Both the position numbers and the translations under genes were made by a program. The notes under the pieces are model-generated. The model was not told the origin of the DNA, did no database searches, and saw only the letters and a program-made list of their open reading frames with translations. A stretch of 64,000 bases of DNA from Lojkania enalia. Lineage: Eukaryota > Ascomycota > Dothideomycetes > Pleosporales. The DNA is taken from contig ML986796.1 in the NCBI GenBank assembly GCA_010094045.1, positions 5,426 through 69,425 of the forward strand, written 5' to 3'. This document shows positions 12,447-25,581 of this stretch, piece after piece. Position 1 is the first letter of the stretch. Each line of letters starts with the position of its first letter.

Positions 12447-12749
12447 TATTACAGACGTTTATACGCAGTTGGTTAATCGCACTTTAGGCAGTTAACTCTA
12501 TTATTATATACTATATATAAATATTAAAACGTTGCGTAAAGAATAGAGATATCTATATTATATAGGTTTTTATAGGGGCTAGGTCTATACTACTATACAG
12601 GCTAGCCGGGTCGGTGAAACCTTCCTCTATTATAGTTAAGACAAGTCGGTTATATTCTAGCTAGTAGCTAACAGCTATCGCTGGCAGCTGGTTCGGGTAT
12701 TATAGTAAGGGTAGTATAGGTGTAGAGGTATCGCGGTATTACTATAATA
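12447..12749 (-). repeat. Gypsy-3 3' LTR (303 bp)
   Basis: Collinear and equal in length with 18,115-18,417; differences are mostly transitions. It starts TATTACAGACG on the plus strand. The interior polypurine tract follows to the right. Confidence 0.9.
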
Positions 12750-13049
12750 GTACCCCTCTTTTAGTTATAAACTCCTGCGAGTTAGGTCTTCGTATTATAT
12801 TTAGGTTATTTATAATCAAGTAGTAGTTATTATACTAGGGATTAGGTCGGTTCGGTTCTTATAGTAGTACTATACTAGGGATTAGGTTAGGTCGCAGGTA
12901 TATTAGCACGACCGGTTATTATTGTATAGTAGTATTATATTAGGGATCGGGTCGGTTTAGTTTATATAGTAGTACTATACTAGAAATTAGTAGTAGTATT
13001 ATTGCAAGCGTCTAAGAATATACTTAAATTAGATTCTAGCGCCTAATTA

Positions 13050-16000
13050 AGAATCTAAACGTAATATTATATTTAGGTCTTATTTATTTAGGTTTCTAGT
13101 ATAATAATCTTCTGCGGTAGTTATCTTAGTAAAGTTACTAGCTGGGTACTATTTTAGGTCGTAATAGCTAGTCTACTTAACTAGGTATTCGTGCCGGCGT
13201 CTCTATCAGTTATAATAGAGGTCTTCTATTCGCTCGATAAGGTATTCCAATTCTCTATTAATCTTAATAGGTTTAGGGTTGTATATTTATTAACTAGATA
13301 AGTAGTTAGATAATTTAGGTGCTGGCTATAATAGCAATATATAGAATATAGGATGTATTTTAGCTAATTTAGGTAGTTTTAGTCTATAAGCATGCGAGGA
13401 TACCTTTACGATAACCTTATAGGGGCCTATATTCTTCTAGTTAAGTTTTTTCGACGGTCTTCGTGTGCGTATATTTTTAGCGTCTAGCTAGACTAGATTA
13501 CTAACCTAGTAGTTAGGAGCTGGTATACGCTTGCGGTTAGTATACTCTTATTAGAGCGCTTATACCTAGGTAAGTTCTTCTCTAATATACTCTATAATAT
13601 CCTTTATCTTATTAACTAGTCTATTAGCTTCCTAGGCTATTAGGGACTATTTTAGCGGTTAATAGATCCCTGTAGGCGGCTCGAAGCCTATTTAAGAGTG
13701 CTAGCTAAAGCAGGCCAGAAATAGAGAGACTTTTATTAATTTAGACACTGTATTATTCGCTTTAAACTGTACTGTTAGTAGCTATTTAACCTAGTTATCT
13801 TATTTATAGCTAGTATAGGCTTAGAAAACTTGTTCTATTACTGCATTAATATTCTCTATCTAGCTATTAGTCTTTAAGTAGAAGCTAGTTAATATACGCG
13901 TATTAATTTATAGCTGTCTATAAAGCTCTTAGTAGAAGGTAGAGATAAACTATATCTTATAGTCGGATGTAATAGTATATAGTAGTCTATAATAAACCTA
14001 TATATAGCGACGGAATAGTTAGATAATATTAGGAGCTTCGATTCTTGCGCATAGTATCAGGTGTCTATACTTACTAAGCCTATTAACTACTACTATAATA
14101 TTTATACAACCTTCTAATTCTAGTAGATTAGTTATAAAATCTATAGAGATATTTTAAAACTTTTGTTTAAGTATAGGTAATAGTTTTAGTAATCTATAAT
14201 ACTTCTCTCTAGAAGCCTTACTTCTTTAGTATATATAATAACAGTTTATATATTGTTATACTAAGTCAAATATCTTTAACTAATAGTACTCGTACTGGAG
14301 TAGTTCTAAGGTCTTTTCTTAACTAGGGTGTCTGCTAGACGGCGAGTTATAGATAGCTTATAGCAGCTTAAGCTTTAGCTCGTTATAGTCTAGTATTACG
14401 AGTTAATTTTAGTAGTATAGTCGGTTGTTACGCTCTTTACAGTTAGCTAGAGTTAGGAGCTTAAATTAACAGGCTTCTTCTTTTAATAGCTTTAGGGTGT
14501 TTTAGATTAGGTTATCGTTCGGGTATTCTTCATTGATAATTTCTATAATTAGTCGGCCTACTTCTATCTATCGGAATAGTTCAGGACGAAGTAATATCTG
14601 TTAATAACCTCTACGGGCCTCTTTTTATATAGACTCGTCCTATAACCTTTAAGTTAAGGTATTAGGCTTCTCTCTAAGTTTTCCGGGTCGGTATGTAATA
14701 CTAAAGTTAAACCTTAATAGATATTCTAACTAATAGACTTATTAGTAGCTTAGCTACTTTATTGTTGCGAAGTACTATAGGTTCTTATAATCGCTTAGTA
14801 CTTCTATAGGAAATATTACGCCTTTTAATTCGGGCCTCTATTATTTAAAACATTAGATAATCGCGAGTAGTTTCTTATTATATATCTTATAGTTACCTTT
14901 AGCAGGGTTTATACGCTTAGAGAAGTAGGTAATAGGTCTTAGTTTACTATTAGCGCCTCTCTGGGATAGTATACTAGCTGTTATAAAGTTAGACGCGTCG
15001 GCTTCTACTACTATTAGTAGCTTAAGGTTAAAGTATCGGAGAATTAGTATAGAGATAAAGGTATCCTTTAAGTGGTCGAAGGAATATTAACAGCTATTAT
15101 TCCAGTCGAATCGAGTGTTCTTCTTAGTTAGGGCTACTAAGGGGGAGACTTTCTATAAGAAGTTGCTAATAAATCGTTAGTAGAAGTTTACGAAGCCTAT
15201 AAAGGCTTAAATATCTTTTATATTCTTAGGATATTCTTAGTTAACGATTATCTCTACCTTCTTTAGGTCTATACAGATCCCTTCTATAGTAATTATATAC
15301 CCTAGGTAGGTTACTTCTAACTGGTAGAACTTATACTTATCTATATTAAGTTGTAGACTATTCGCTCTTAAGGCTTTAAGAACTAGCTAGATATACTGCT
15401 TATAATCCTTCAGATTCTTACTAAATATTAGAATATTATTAATATAGGTAGTATAGAATATATTAAGATATAGTTTTAGCATATTATTTATAAAGTATTA
15501 GAACGTGTTTAGAATATTAGCTAGGCTAAAGGGTATTACTAGGTATTTAAACAGCCCGTAGCGTATATAAAAAGTAGTTTTCTATTTATCTCTCTTAGCA
15601 ATCTTTAGCTTATTAAACGTGGTAATAATATCGAGTTTTATATAGTATTTAGCCTTACTAAGTCGGGTTAACGTTTCTTAGATTAGTAGAATCGGGTATC
15701 GGTTCTTAATAGTAATAGTATTTAGGGCTTTATAGTTTATATAGAATTGGAGGCTACTTCTAGGTTTCTTTACAAAGATTACGGATATAGCTACTAGTAA
15801 CAAGCTTACTCTAATAAATCTCTTAGATAAGTTCTCGTTAAGATACTTCTTTAGTACCTTTAACTCGTTTTAAGACATCTTATAGAGTAGACTAAAGCTA
15901 GCTTACTTACTATTCTCTAGTTTAATCTTATAATCGTATAGTTATTATTTAGGTAGCTTATCCGTATCTTTATATAAGAAGACGGATAATAGGTTATAGT

Positions 16001-16900
16001 ATTCTTTAGGTACTTTAGTAATAGAGTTAGTATATACCTTTAGGGCTAGAACCTTATTAATATTAGCTATTAACACAGCAAAGATTTTATAGTTAAGTTA
16101 TTAGGAGAGTTAGACTAGTAGTATAGTACTTATATAATATATATCTAGCTATAGTATAGACTTTAAATATTTAAACTTAAATAGGTCCTCTTAGCTATAA
16201 TCTTTATCTAAGGTTAGATCGGTTTTAGTTTTAGGTTCTTTTAACTAGCGTAGTATCTTAGGCTGCTAGTAATTATATTAGATATAGTTTAATAGGTAGA
16301 GTTTTAAACAGTACTATCTAGGCTTTAAGCTATATAGGAGTCGTAAATTAGTTGCTTCGGGATCTCCTTTCGTATTAGATTTAAGTAGTTTACAGTCTTT
16401 AATAACCGTTTAAACAGCCTATTAATAGATAGTAGTACTAGTAGATTATAAGTATTAAGTCAGGTATTAGTTAGCGGTAAAAACCAGCTATTTATTCTCG
16501 TAGTCTAGGTTTATATAATACTTATATATCTATAACTATCTTAAAATCAACTAGTATTTTTCTAGTATAGTTACGTAGAAATATACTATTTCTAAATAGT
16601 TTAGGTGTTAGAGGGTTAAGATAACTAAGTAGGAGATAGTCCCCCTATATAGGATTTTTCTATTAAAGCCGGTTAGATATAGGTTATATAAGAGTTATAT
16701 TTTTTAGAATTTTAGGGTATATACAAGGTCTCTATAGATATAGTTATAACTAGTAGCTCTAGTATTAATAAGAACATTAATATCTTACTAGACTAGGTCT
16801 TAATAGATTAAGAAAGAAGCTAGGATCTAGTAGTCCTATAACTATTTCTATAGGGGCTGGTTCTATAGATATATAGAGATTCGGTATAAGCATAGTCCTA
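13050..16900 (-). pseudogene. Gypsy-3 pol with chromodomain, RIP-inactivated
   Basis: Minus-strand translation shows the RT palm block YINNILIFS at about 15,425-15,470, which is YIDDILIFS with Asp-to-Asn changes. Near 13,110-13,270 it shows a chromodomain: EYLIERIEDLYYN, then RRRHEYLVK and YPASNFTK. Integrase should lie between these, about 13,300-14,700. Many TAG and TAA codons replace Gln and Trp codons. The chromodomain places this element among chromoviruses. Gag is expected from about 17,000 to 18,050. The outer limits are approximate. Confidence 0.75.
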
Positions 16901-18114
16901 AGAGATAACTTACTTCTAAAATAGACCTTTTAGCAACGTTCTAATTAGTAAGATTGGCTGCGTTTAGGAGTAAGAGTAATAGCTTTATCTATAAGATAAC
17001 GAGCGTATCGAGGATTGGTTGGAGAATTAATTGGAGGATCGAGAGTGGAATCTACTAGGTATAGTAGGGCTCTAAGACTCTTAACGGATTAATAGTAGAG
17101 GAGTACTGCATTCTAGCAAAATATATCCTTTACTACTATACTTATAACAGCGTTCTTTACAGCAGCGCCTTTTTCGTTTATTAGAGCCTATAAGCGTATA
17201 GCTAGAAGTATTAAGTTCTATAGTATTCGGGTCCTTCTAGTAAATAGTATAATACTTCGGTTATTTACGGTAGTTATCGGGTAGGTAATATAGGTTAGTA
17301 TTATATAGGGAAATTAGGTTAGTATAGTTGTTTAGGGTGTTAGGTATTATAACACCTATTATAGTACGGCGGAGCTTATTAGAGAGAGAATATCGGAGAT
17401 ATATAATTTATCTAGTCTTATTTAGTTTAGTGTCTATAATCAGGCGTCGGAATTTAGTAAAGTAAGTAAGGAACCTGCTTCGGCCTTGCTTTAAGGTCTC
17501 TAGCTTACTCTATACTGTAGTCTCCTTATTCCGGTTACTATAGGTGGATTCTAAGAAGGCGACTAAGCTGTCTATAGAGTTGATACTCTTATCTATTAAT
17601 AGGTTAACTAATATTACTAGGTCTTGTTCTAGGCGGGAATAGATATATAGAAGGTAGGTATGTTCGGTTAGGTATTGGTTAGCGTTTTCTTCTAGTTTAT
17701 AGCAGAGCTTTCTAATAAAGTGTAAAAGCTCTAAACGTTTACTAGAAAATATTAGAAGGTTAGGTAAGTAGTTAGAACGGAAATACGGGTTATATATAGT
17801 CTTAAGCGGATTAGGAGTTAATATAGGTATCTGTTTAAAAGCTAGAGTTGTAGGCTAAATCGGGCTAAGGGCGGGTAATAGTTCTATTACTGTTGATATA
17901 CTAGTAGCTGGTAGAGGGGTAGCCGTTTAGCGGCTACTAAATTCTCTTTATATCGCTTTAAGGTCTAACTTATAGCGGTTCTCTTAGGTTACTAAGGCCT
18001 CTACTAGCATCTCGTTCTTCTGCTGTAAAAAGTCCAGCTTACCCTAGATCTCTTTAAGTATACTAATAAGCGCGTTCTTATCTATAGCGTATAATAGTAG
18101 ATAACATAATATAA

Positions 18115-18417
18115 TATCACGGACGCTTATATATAGTTGGTTAATCGTACTTTAGGTAGTTAACTCTATTACTACGTACTATGTATAAATATTAAAACAT
18201 TATATAAAGAATAGAGATATCTATATTATACAGGTTTTTATAGGGGCTAGGTCTATACTACTATACGGGCTAGCTGGATTAGCAAAACCTTCCTCTATCG
18301 TAGTTAAGATAAGTCGGTTATATTCTAGCTAGCAGCTAATAGCTGTTGCTAGCAGCTGGTTTAGGTATTATAGTAAGGGTAGTATAGGTATAGAGGTGTA
18401 GTAGTATTACCGTAATA
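18115..18417 (-). repeat. Gypsy-3 5' LTR (303 bp)
   Basis: Mate of 12,447-12,749, starting TATCACGGACG and ending GTAATA on the plus strand. It is followed directly by the ATAGT target duplication at 18,418-18,422. Confidence 0.9.
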
Positions 18418-18422
18418 ATAGT

Positions 18423-18793
18423 TTATAGTTAAAAATAGCCTTATATAGGGTTTTAAATTAAAGGCTTATAATTAGCGTTTTATTAAGTAGGTATATTATT
18501 ATATAAACTAATTTATTAGTATATTTATTAAAAATATTATTTTCTATTATAAGAATATACGCGCAGGTTATAATTTAATACCCTATTTACTCTATTAGGC
18601 TATTCTACTTAGGTATATAAGGCGCGCGAGCTTTAATTACAATTCTTTAATTAAGTAATACTTCTATAAGTTTTAAAAAGCTTAAGTTATTATCTATATA
18701 GATTTATATAATCTTTCTTTTATACTATTATTTAATTTTTACTAATAGTATTTTAAAAACTTTTATAAGAGTAGATTTTAACTAATTAACGTA
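18423..18793 (-). pseudogene. Copia-1 integrase fragment between Gypsy-3 and Fot-A
   Basis: The minus strand reads LKNCN.SSRALYT.VE.PNRVNRV around 18,560-18,660. This is the copia integrase core segment that normally resembles GI..E..APYTP.QNG.AER. The fragment continues the Copia-1 frame that stops at 12,446, once Gypsy-3 is removed. It ends at the TA target of Fot-A (18,792-18,793). Confidence 0.75.
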
Positions 18794-20652
18794 TAGTATA
18801 AGTAAGCTAATTACCTAAGCGAGCTAATTATAATACTAAGACTATACTAAAATCGCGACTACTTTTCGTAAAATATTATACTTTCTTATATTCTATTATA
18901 CTATATAGTATAGTAGCTTATTCTTCTATATCTATAGTATTATTTTTATACGTCTACGAGTTATATTTAGTTTTACTATACTACCTACAGCGCCTTTAAA
19001 TTAACTAGCCTCTATTAATACACGTCTTCTTTCTATTCTTCTTTCTATTAGTACGAGTACTAAACTCTTTTAGAGTAGTTAATTAAGCACCTTCTTTAAT
19101 TATTAGATTACCTTCTATATATACTTTCTTTTATATAATTAATATTATATAGCAGCTTTATTAACTATTTAAAACTTAGTAACCTAAGCGCGTAATAGTA
19201 TGTTTTTATATATTATATATATAGTACTCTTTATAAATTGTTTAAACGCTTCTATTATTAAAGTAAATAAACTATCTAAATACTTTTAAACTCTTAATTA
19301 AACGTATATAGATTAAGATCTAAATTTAATAGAATTACTTAGTATTCTTAACTCTTAAAGGGTATCTTTAACTATAAAAAGTATTAGTATATATAATTAA
19401 ACTTTAAGCTTTAATAGTACTATATCTAGGTTAAATAGAATTAGACTAGTACCTTAAAAGCTACTTAGAATATTACTCTTTATAATTGCTGTGTTAAAAG
19501 CTACTTTAAAGTAGGGTAAGAACTTAATTTTTATAATATAGTTAATATAACCGTATATTAGCTACTCAACTTAGCACTTATACACAGTCTTTAAAGGTAA
19601 GAAATAACCTATATCTAATAGCTATAGTAGATACAATAAATATAGAGGTATATAGAGAGTAATAATATTCTTTTTCTTATAGAGCTACCTAAATTTAAGC
19701 GAGTTGTAGTTTTTATAGCTGTTGAGAATTAGTAATTAATATATACTAATAGTACAATCCTTTATATATATATTAAAGTACTTTAACTACTTAATACTAA
19801 TATTATTTATCGTCCAGCCGTTCTTAGTAACCTATATAGCCTAGATTAGTAGAATATTATCTTCTTTATACTATATAGAGAGGTGGTAAATACCTATAAA
19901 AATAATAAAAGATAGTATTACTTATCCTATCGCGTTAATATCCTAGATAACTGTAGTCTACTTATAATTATCTCGCTAGAGCTGCTTTAGTTAATTCTAT
20001 CTTTTAAAGCTAGTAACTACTACTTTTATTAATATTATATCTATTATAAAGTTTAATTTATTAAAGTTATATATATTTTTATTAACAATACTATACTTAG
20101 CCTTTATATTCTATATAAGGTAGAACTAGCTTCTTATAACCTTAAAATTCTTATATTTAGCTTTTAAATAGTTATACTTTTAATTAAATTTAACCTTAAG
20201 CTTAGGCGTATATTTAATAAAGTTCTCTACCTAGTTCTTTCTAACCTAGCTAGTAGAGTATATAGCTAGTAGTAAATTAGCTATATTTTAAATAGTAGTA
20301 AGCTATAGTAGAAATTCTCTTATATCTAAATCTAATATATACTAAATAATTACCTACTCCTTAATCTTACTAAACTTTATTAAATTAGGCTAGTAATCGT
20401 ATTATAAAGCTATTTTTTTACTTTTATATACTAAGTATATTTTAGGAGATATTATAGATTAATATAACGCGATATATAGTTAGTATTATATTTTATTAAA
20501 GAGCTTAGAATATAAGCTATATTCTAGTTTCTTTCTAAATTAATTCTATAGTTATTAGTTATAGTATAATACTATAAAGTATAATTATTATAATTTTAGT
20601 AAAGTTTTAGTATTATAATTAGCTTACTTAGGTAATTAGCTTACTTATACTA
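18794..20652 (-). mobile_element. Fot-A copy 1: Fot1/pogo-type DNA transposon
   Basis: A 1,859-bp element with TA on both sides (18,792-18,793 and 20,653-20,654) and terminal inverted repeats of about 64 bp that match almost perfectly. Each terminus has two direct 17-bp-spaced units (AAGYRAGCTAATTA). The minus strand encodes a broken transposase of the Fot1/pogo type (CENP-B-like helix-turn-helix, then a DDE domain). Around 19,700-19,735 it reads LILNSYKNYNS, which is the second catalytic block LILDGH with Asp changed to Asn, followed by a block matching IPLYLLYLLQLLD (normally MPPHSSHLLQPLD). It sits in Copia-1 integrase sequence and so is younger than Copia-1. Confidence 0.9.
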
Positions 20653-20654
20653 TA

Positions 20655-21596
20655 TATTATATATCGTAAATCTCTTATACTACTAGAATATCTAATTAAC
20701 TATATAAAATAGATATCTTTTACTATTATAATACCTTTTATAGTTCTTCTAAAGTTATATAATATTAATCGTGATTCTCTTAAATAGTTTAGTAGCTAGG
20801 TAAAACTAACTATACTAGTTAATCTACTATAATAATTTTACTTATATATATATCTAATAATCTTATTATACTAATACTATTTAATTACTTAACTAAATAC
20901 CCTTAGCTGTTTAAGGTAAAGTTAATACTAAATCTCTATCTAAATAGTCTAATAATTAGTATATTTTAGCTAAAGAAATAATTTATATTAGTTACTAATA
21001 ATAGAAAAGCTTTTCTTTAATTATTATAACTATCTTATATCTAGAAAGTAAATTAAATAGAAGTCTTTTTATTAGGTCTATATTTAGTAGCTAATAGCTA
21101 TTAAATAACTCTAAATAATAAATAATATTATAATAATTATACTAGTAAAGGTAATTTCTATTTAAATTAAACTAAATACTTTATTTTCTATTTTTAATTA
21201 AAATTATTATATTAGTTAATAACTAAGGGATATAGGTAACTTTTATTAACTTAATATTTCTTAAGCTTATAAGAGAATTAATTATAATTATAATAGTACT
21301 CTATTTTAATATAAAATATATACTACTTCCTATAGTAATTTTATCTTTAAAATTTACTATCTAAATAGTCTATTAACTAAAAGCCTTAGAGTTATATATA
21401 TAGATATTAAAATACTAGTATCTTCTTTCTTAGGGGTAGTATTTACTAAAAAATTACCCTTTTAAATTACCTAAGTATTTCTCTAGAGGTTAGTAGCCTT
21501 TATAAAGGTTTTACTATTAAACAAGAATTTTAACTTCTTATATTTTTCTATATTTACCTTTAGGGTATTCTTTTTTACCTAACTATACCTAACGTA
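20655..21596 (-). pseudogene. Copia-1 interior fragment between Fot-A and Fot-B
   Basis: Heavily RIPped sequence lying between two nested transposons and, by position, the middle of Copia-1 (N-terminal integrase or gag-pol junction). I found no diagnostic motif in it. The assignment rests on the restored continuity of the element, its matching LTRs and its total length. Confidence 0.6.
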
Positions 21597-23435
21597 TTCT
21601 ACTATTAAAACGGCTAAACTATTAAAGTAGCTACTTTTTCTTAGTATAATAAATACTATATATAAAAAGTTAATTTATTTAATAATAATAAGAGATCTTA
21701 TATATAATATACTTTCATCTAATTTAGAATTTTCCCTACTATTCTTTTAGCACGTACGAGCGTTATATCTAGTCTTACTATAGTTACTATAGTAGTGTTG
21801 AGCTAGTTAAGCCCTTTCTTAAGTATCAGTACTATAAGTCTTCTTAAAGGGCTGAGAGCCTATAGATACTTTAGCAGCTATATATAAAGATCTTTCGCTA
21901 TATAATATTATACTACTATACTAAATATACTTTCTTTTACGCGTTTTATACTTAGTTACTTCTTCTAATTACCTTTTAAGCTTAGAGTTACGAGTTTAAA
22001 GAAGCGTATTCTAATATAATATTAACTTAACACCTTTTATAAGCTGTAAGAATCTTTCTTATACCTCTTTTAGTAATCGTATAAAGGACTTTTATATAAG
22101 TATTAATTGTAACCTAAATTTATATATATTACTTAAAGTTTTAGACTATTAAGAGTCTTCTTATAGAAGTAGTTCTAGTAGGATATATAGATATATATTA
22201 AGGCGATTTAATATAACCTACGCGTTTAGAGGAATAATTTCTATTACTTTAAAGGTCTTTTAATAGTTCTCGTATATAAATATATTAAAAAACGCGTTCT
22301 TAAAGGCTGGAAGGAAGCCTTCTTTATTAATATAGTAGACGCGTTAGCGCGCTAAGTCTTATACATACTATAAGTACTTCAGCTTTAATAGTAAGAAGTA
22401 AACTATATTAAGAGGCTAAAGTATATACGATAAATAAGAAGGTATATAAAGTATTAAAATTTTTTATATAAGGTAGTAATTTTTAAATTTCTAGTTAAGG
22501 TAGCTTTTATAGCTGTCTAAAATAAGTAGCTTATATAATTCTACCTAACGCATCTTTATATACTTATTAAAGTGCTTTAGCTACTTAAGACTAAACGTAT
22601 TATTTGTCCAGCCGTTCTTAGAAACTAAAATTTTCTAATTATATAGTATACCTACTTCTTTATACTATATAGAGATATAGACGCGTTCTTTATAGATAAT
22701 AAATAGTAGGGTCGCGTATATAGTAGCATAAATACTCTAGATAATTATAGCCTACTTATAATTATCTAGCTATATAAGAGTAGGCCTTATATAATATTCT
22801 AAGCCTATAATAACCTTTATAGTATTAATAATACCTATCTAAAAGCCTGTCTTATTAAAGTTGTAGATATTATTATTATATATACTATATTTTACAATTA
22901 TATCCTATACGAGCTTAAACTATACGTTAATAACCTCTAGATTCTCTTATTTTATTCTTTAGCAATCCTTTACTCGATTAAAGGCTATTTTAAGCTCGTT
23001 TATACGCGCTATAAATTGTTTAAGCTAATTCTTTCCTATAAATATTCTACTACATATACCTAATAGTTTATCTACTATATCTACCACTTTATATAACCGG
23101 AGTATAAATCCTTATAAATTAAGGTTAAGAATATATTGTACGATTATTTATTCTTTGGTTACTATAAACTTCTAGCGATTTAGTTGTATATGAGGGCGAA
23201 ACGCGATTCTATAAAGTTGAGTAGAGAGTTGTTAATATTATACGTTAAAAGCTATAGCAGCGTGTTATATGCTCTTAAACTAGCCTAATTTATACGCCTG
23301 TAAGGTAAGCTCAATTCTACCTTCTTATTAAATTAATAGAAGATCGCGTTGTAGATTTATTATAGTTCGTACGTAGTATTTGTAATGTTAAGAAAAAGTG
23401 GCTACTTTAATAGTTTAGCCGCTTCGATAGTAGAA
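21597..23435 (-). mobile_element. Fot-B copy 1: Fot1/pogo-type DNA transposon
   Basis: A 1,839-bp element flanked by TA (21,595-21,596 and 23,436-23,437). The inverted ends each contain two 17-bp units of the type CCATCGAAGCGGCCAAA in RIPped form. The minus strand is collinear with the much better preserved copy at 61,136, so the transposase starts near 23,360 and runs left. The catalytic block LLILDSYKSYLN is readable at about 22,490-22,530. All copies carry RIP-type stops. It lies inside Copia-1. Confidence 0.9.
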
Positions 23436-23437
23436 TA

Positions 23438-24722
23438 TATTATTTAAAATATCTTCTTAAACCTTTAGTATTTTCTAATCTAGTATTTAGTTTAGTAGCC
23501 TAATTAATTTATTTATATACTTATAATTATTCTAGAAGTACTACTTCTTATAGAAGTATAGTAGTAGAATATATAATTGTAAACTAGATTTTTTTTAAAG
23601 CTACTATATAATACTATTAGAATTTACTTAAGAAATTAATAGATATTATAAAGCTATAAATAAACTAAGCGTCTTTTATAAATTAAAATATTTATAGTAG
23701 TTAGTATATTAGTATACTAATTATTTAATTATAGAAATTAGTTAATCGATTTTATCTAGTTTATTTTTAATATTAATTAGTACAATATAGATTAGTACCT
23801 ATATCTTATCTTTTTTAGCAACTATTAAAAGAAAATCCTTTTCTATTTTAAAGGCCTAAACTTCTACTAAACTAGCAGCTTTAGTACGATAAATTATCTA
23901 ATTCTACTAATTTAGCTACTTCTCTACCTCCCTATTAATTAGGTATATAAGAAGAGTTTAATATTCTTTCTAGATTAGTTACTCCCTCGACTTAATAGTA
24001 GATACTAACTTTTCCTATAAGATTCTAAGAACCTTATAGCTAATTATATTATTATTAAATATTATTTTATATTAAAGTAATATTATTATTAAAATATTAC
24101 TATATATAATATCGAGAGTATTATTAATCTTAATCTAATCCTTTTTTTATTAGTTATACTAGTTCTTTACCTAGTTCTAATCTATTATTTATATTAAGAT
24201 TATCTCCTTATATATAACTCTACTAGAGGAGTATCTTTCTATTTCCCCTTCTAGATTTATTTTTAAGGTCTAAAACTTACCTATATTAGAGAGAAAAGGT
24301 TCTAGTCTATAAATTTTAACCTTTTTAAGAGGTACGCTTAAATCTAAATATTCTTATATCTTTAGCCTACTAGCTATTAGTTTATACTACTTAAGCTAAT
24401 TCTTCTAATTACTAGAGGTACTAAGTATCTTCTTTTTAAATATAGCTATAGAGGAGTATACAACTATTATAATACTAGAAATATATTAGAATATATTAAT
24501 ATTAGAGAATAAAATAGCCTTAAACGTAATATAGTATATTAATAGACTTATAAAGTATAGAATTTATATATAATTCTAATAGTTAAGTACCTAAAAAAAT
24601 TGTTAGTAAATAATAAAGATAAGAATATCGCGATATTATAATACTAAATAAAAAGGAGTAATATCGATTATAATATATAAATTAAATTGCAGCTATTTTA
24701 GTATAGTAACTAGGCTTATAAC
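23438..24722 (-). pseudogene. Copia-1 gag/5' interior fragment
   Basis: By position this is the 5' part of Copia-1 on the minus strand, between its 5' LTR and the Fot-B insertion. It would hold the leader and gag. The sequence is strongly AT-converted and I could not recognise a zinc knuckle or a start codon. The call is by element structure only. Confidence 0.6.
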
Positions 24723-24926
24723 TATAGTAAGAGGCGAATCTTATCTTAGGGAGGGAGATAAGGAGCTAAACTACTTAATTAAAAATAACTAGCGGGCTAT
24801 ATTTATATATATAAAAAAGGGGTATATTAGTTTATATCTAGTATAATATCTAGTATAATATTAACCGTAATATTATACGTTAATATCTAATACAGCTTAG
24901 TAGACTAGCTAAAAATTTCTATAATA
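24723..24926 (-). repeat. Copia-1 5' LTR (204 bp)
   Basis: Equal in length and collinear with 9,605-9,808. The right flank 24,927-24,931 (ATTAT) duplicates 9,600-9,604. On the minus strand the LTR is followed by GTTATAAGCC, a candidate primer-binding site that I cannot assign to a tRNA. Confidence 0.88.
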
Positions 24927-24992
24927 ATTATTATAGAATAGTATAGAAAAGTTAATTTCTTTTATATTATTATAAGATATAGTTCTAATATA

Positions 24993-25525
24993 TTTTATAA
25001 GCGAGTCGCCTATCTAAATAAGTTGTCTACTTTTACTAAGAAATTATACTCTACCTATTTATAATAAAATATAGTAACTACCTTAACTTTAATTAATTTA
25101 TTAAAAAGGTTGGATATTACTAGCTATTTTAGCTATTAATTAAGATTAAATTTAGAGCGTATAAAATATTATAACTACCTATAATATCTCCTAAATAACG
25201 TTTAGAAATTAATATACTAGTAAATCTTTATAATATAATTATAAGCCTAATTTAAAGAAGCTTATAAAGCTAGAAGAATTAACTATAATATAGTATATAC
25301 TAGACCTATTATCTTATAGATATCCTCCTATAATTAATAGTATATAAAATATAGTTGACTATTTACTTAGAGCTTACTTTATAAATTAGGTTAGTAAAAA
25401 CTAGCTAATAAACTTTATTAATCATATTCTTAAGTTTAAAATATACTTCTATTAAAAATATAACTATTAAAAAACTTTCTATAAGAATTCTAAAGTTATT
25501 AATAGCTAGTTTAACCTTTAGTATA
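24993..25525 (+). mobile_element. Fot-C copy 2: 5' fragment with transposase N-terminus
   Basis: Begins with the Fot-C terminal repeat after TA (24,991-24,992) and is the reverse complement of about 8,960-9,483. The plus strand reads LEELTIIQYILDL, YPPIINSI, then LINFINHILKFK: the CENP-B-type helix-turn-helix region of Fot1/pogo transposases. Similarity to copy 1 stops at about 25,525, where a telomere-like minisatellite follows soon after. There is no right end, so the copy is truncated. Confidence 0.8.
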
Positions 25526-25581
25526 TAAAGTAGTATATAGTAGACTAGGCTAGTAAATAGAGTATATAGTACCTTATCTAG

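Larger units (their letters stand above)
12447..18417 (-). mobile_element. Gypsy-3: Ty3/gypsy chromovirus inserted in Copia-1
   Basis: An element of 5,971 bp with two 303-bp LTRs and a perfect 5-bp target duplication (ATAGT at 12,442-12,446 and 18,418-18,422). LTR termini form the short inverted repeat TGTTAC...GTAACA after allowing TG-to-TA changes. A C/T-rich tract at 12,752-12,765 is the polypurine tract seen from the plus strand, so the element reads on the minus strand. Joining the flanks restores continuous Copia-1 integrase sequence, which shows it is younger than Copia-1. It is less AT-converted than Copia-1 in places but is broken throughout. Confidence 0.93.
9605..24926 (-). mobile_element. 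Copia-1: Ty1/copia retrotransposon split by three later insertions
   Basis: A single copia element read on the minus strand. Its LTRs (9,605-9,808 and 24,723-24,926) are both 204 bp and are flanked by the same 5-bp duplication, ATTAT (9,600-9,604 and 24,927-24,931). The interior is interrupted by Gypsy-3 (12,447-18,417), Fot-A copy 1 (18,794-20,652) and Fot-B copy 1 (21,597-23,435). Removing these and their target duplications leaves about 5,236 bp of interior, a total near 5.64 kb, which is normal for a fungal copia element. The order on the minus strand fits gag, integrase, RT, RNase H. A polypurine tract lies at 9,809-9,817. The coding content is heavily RIPped. Confidence 0.9.
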
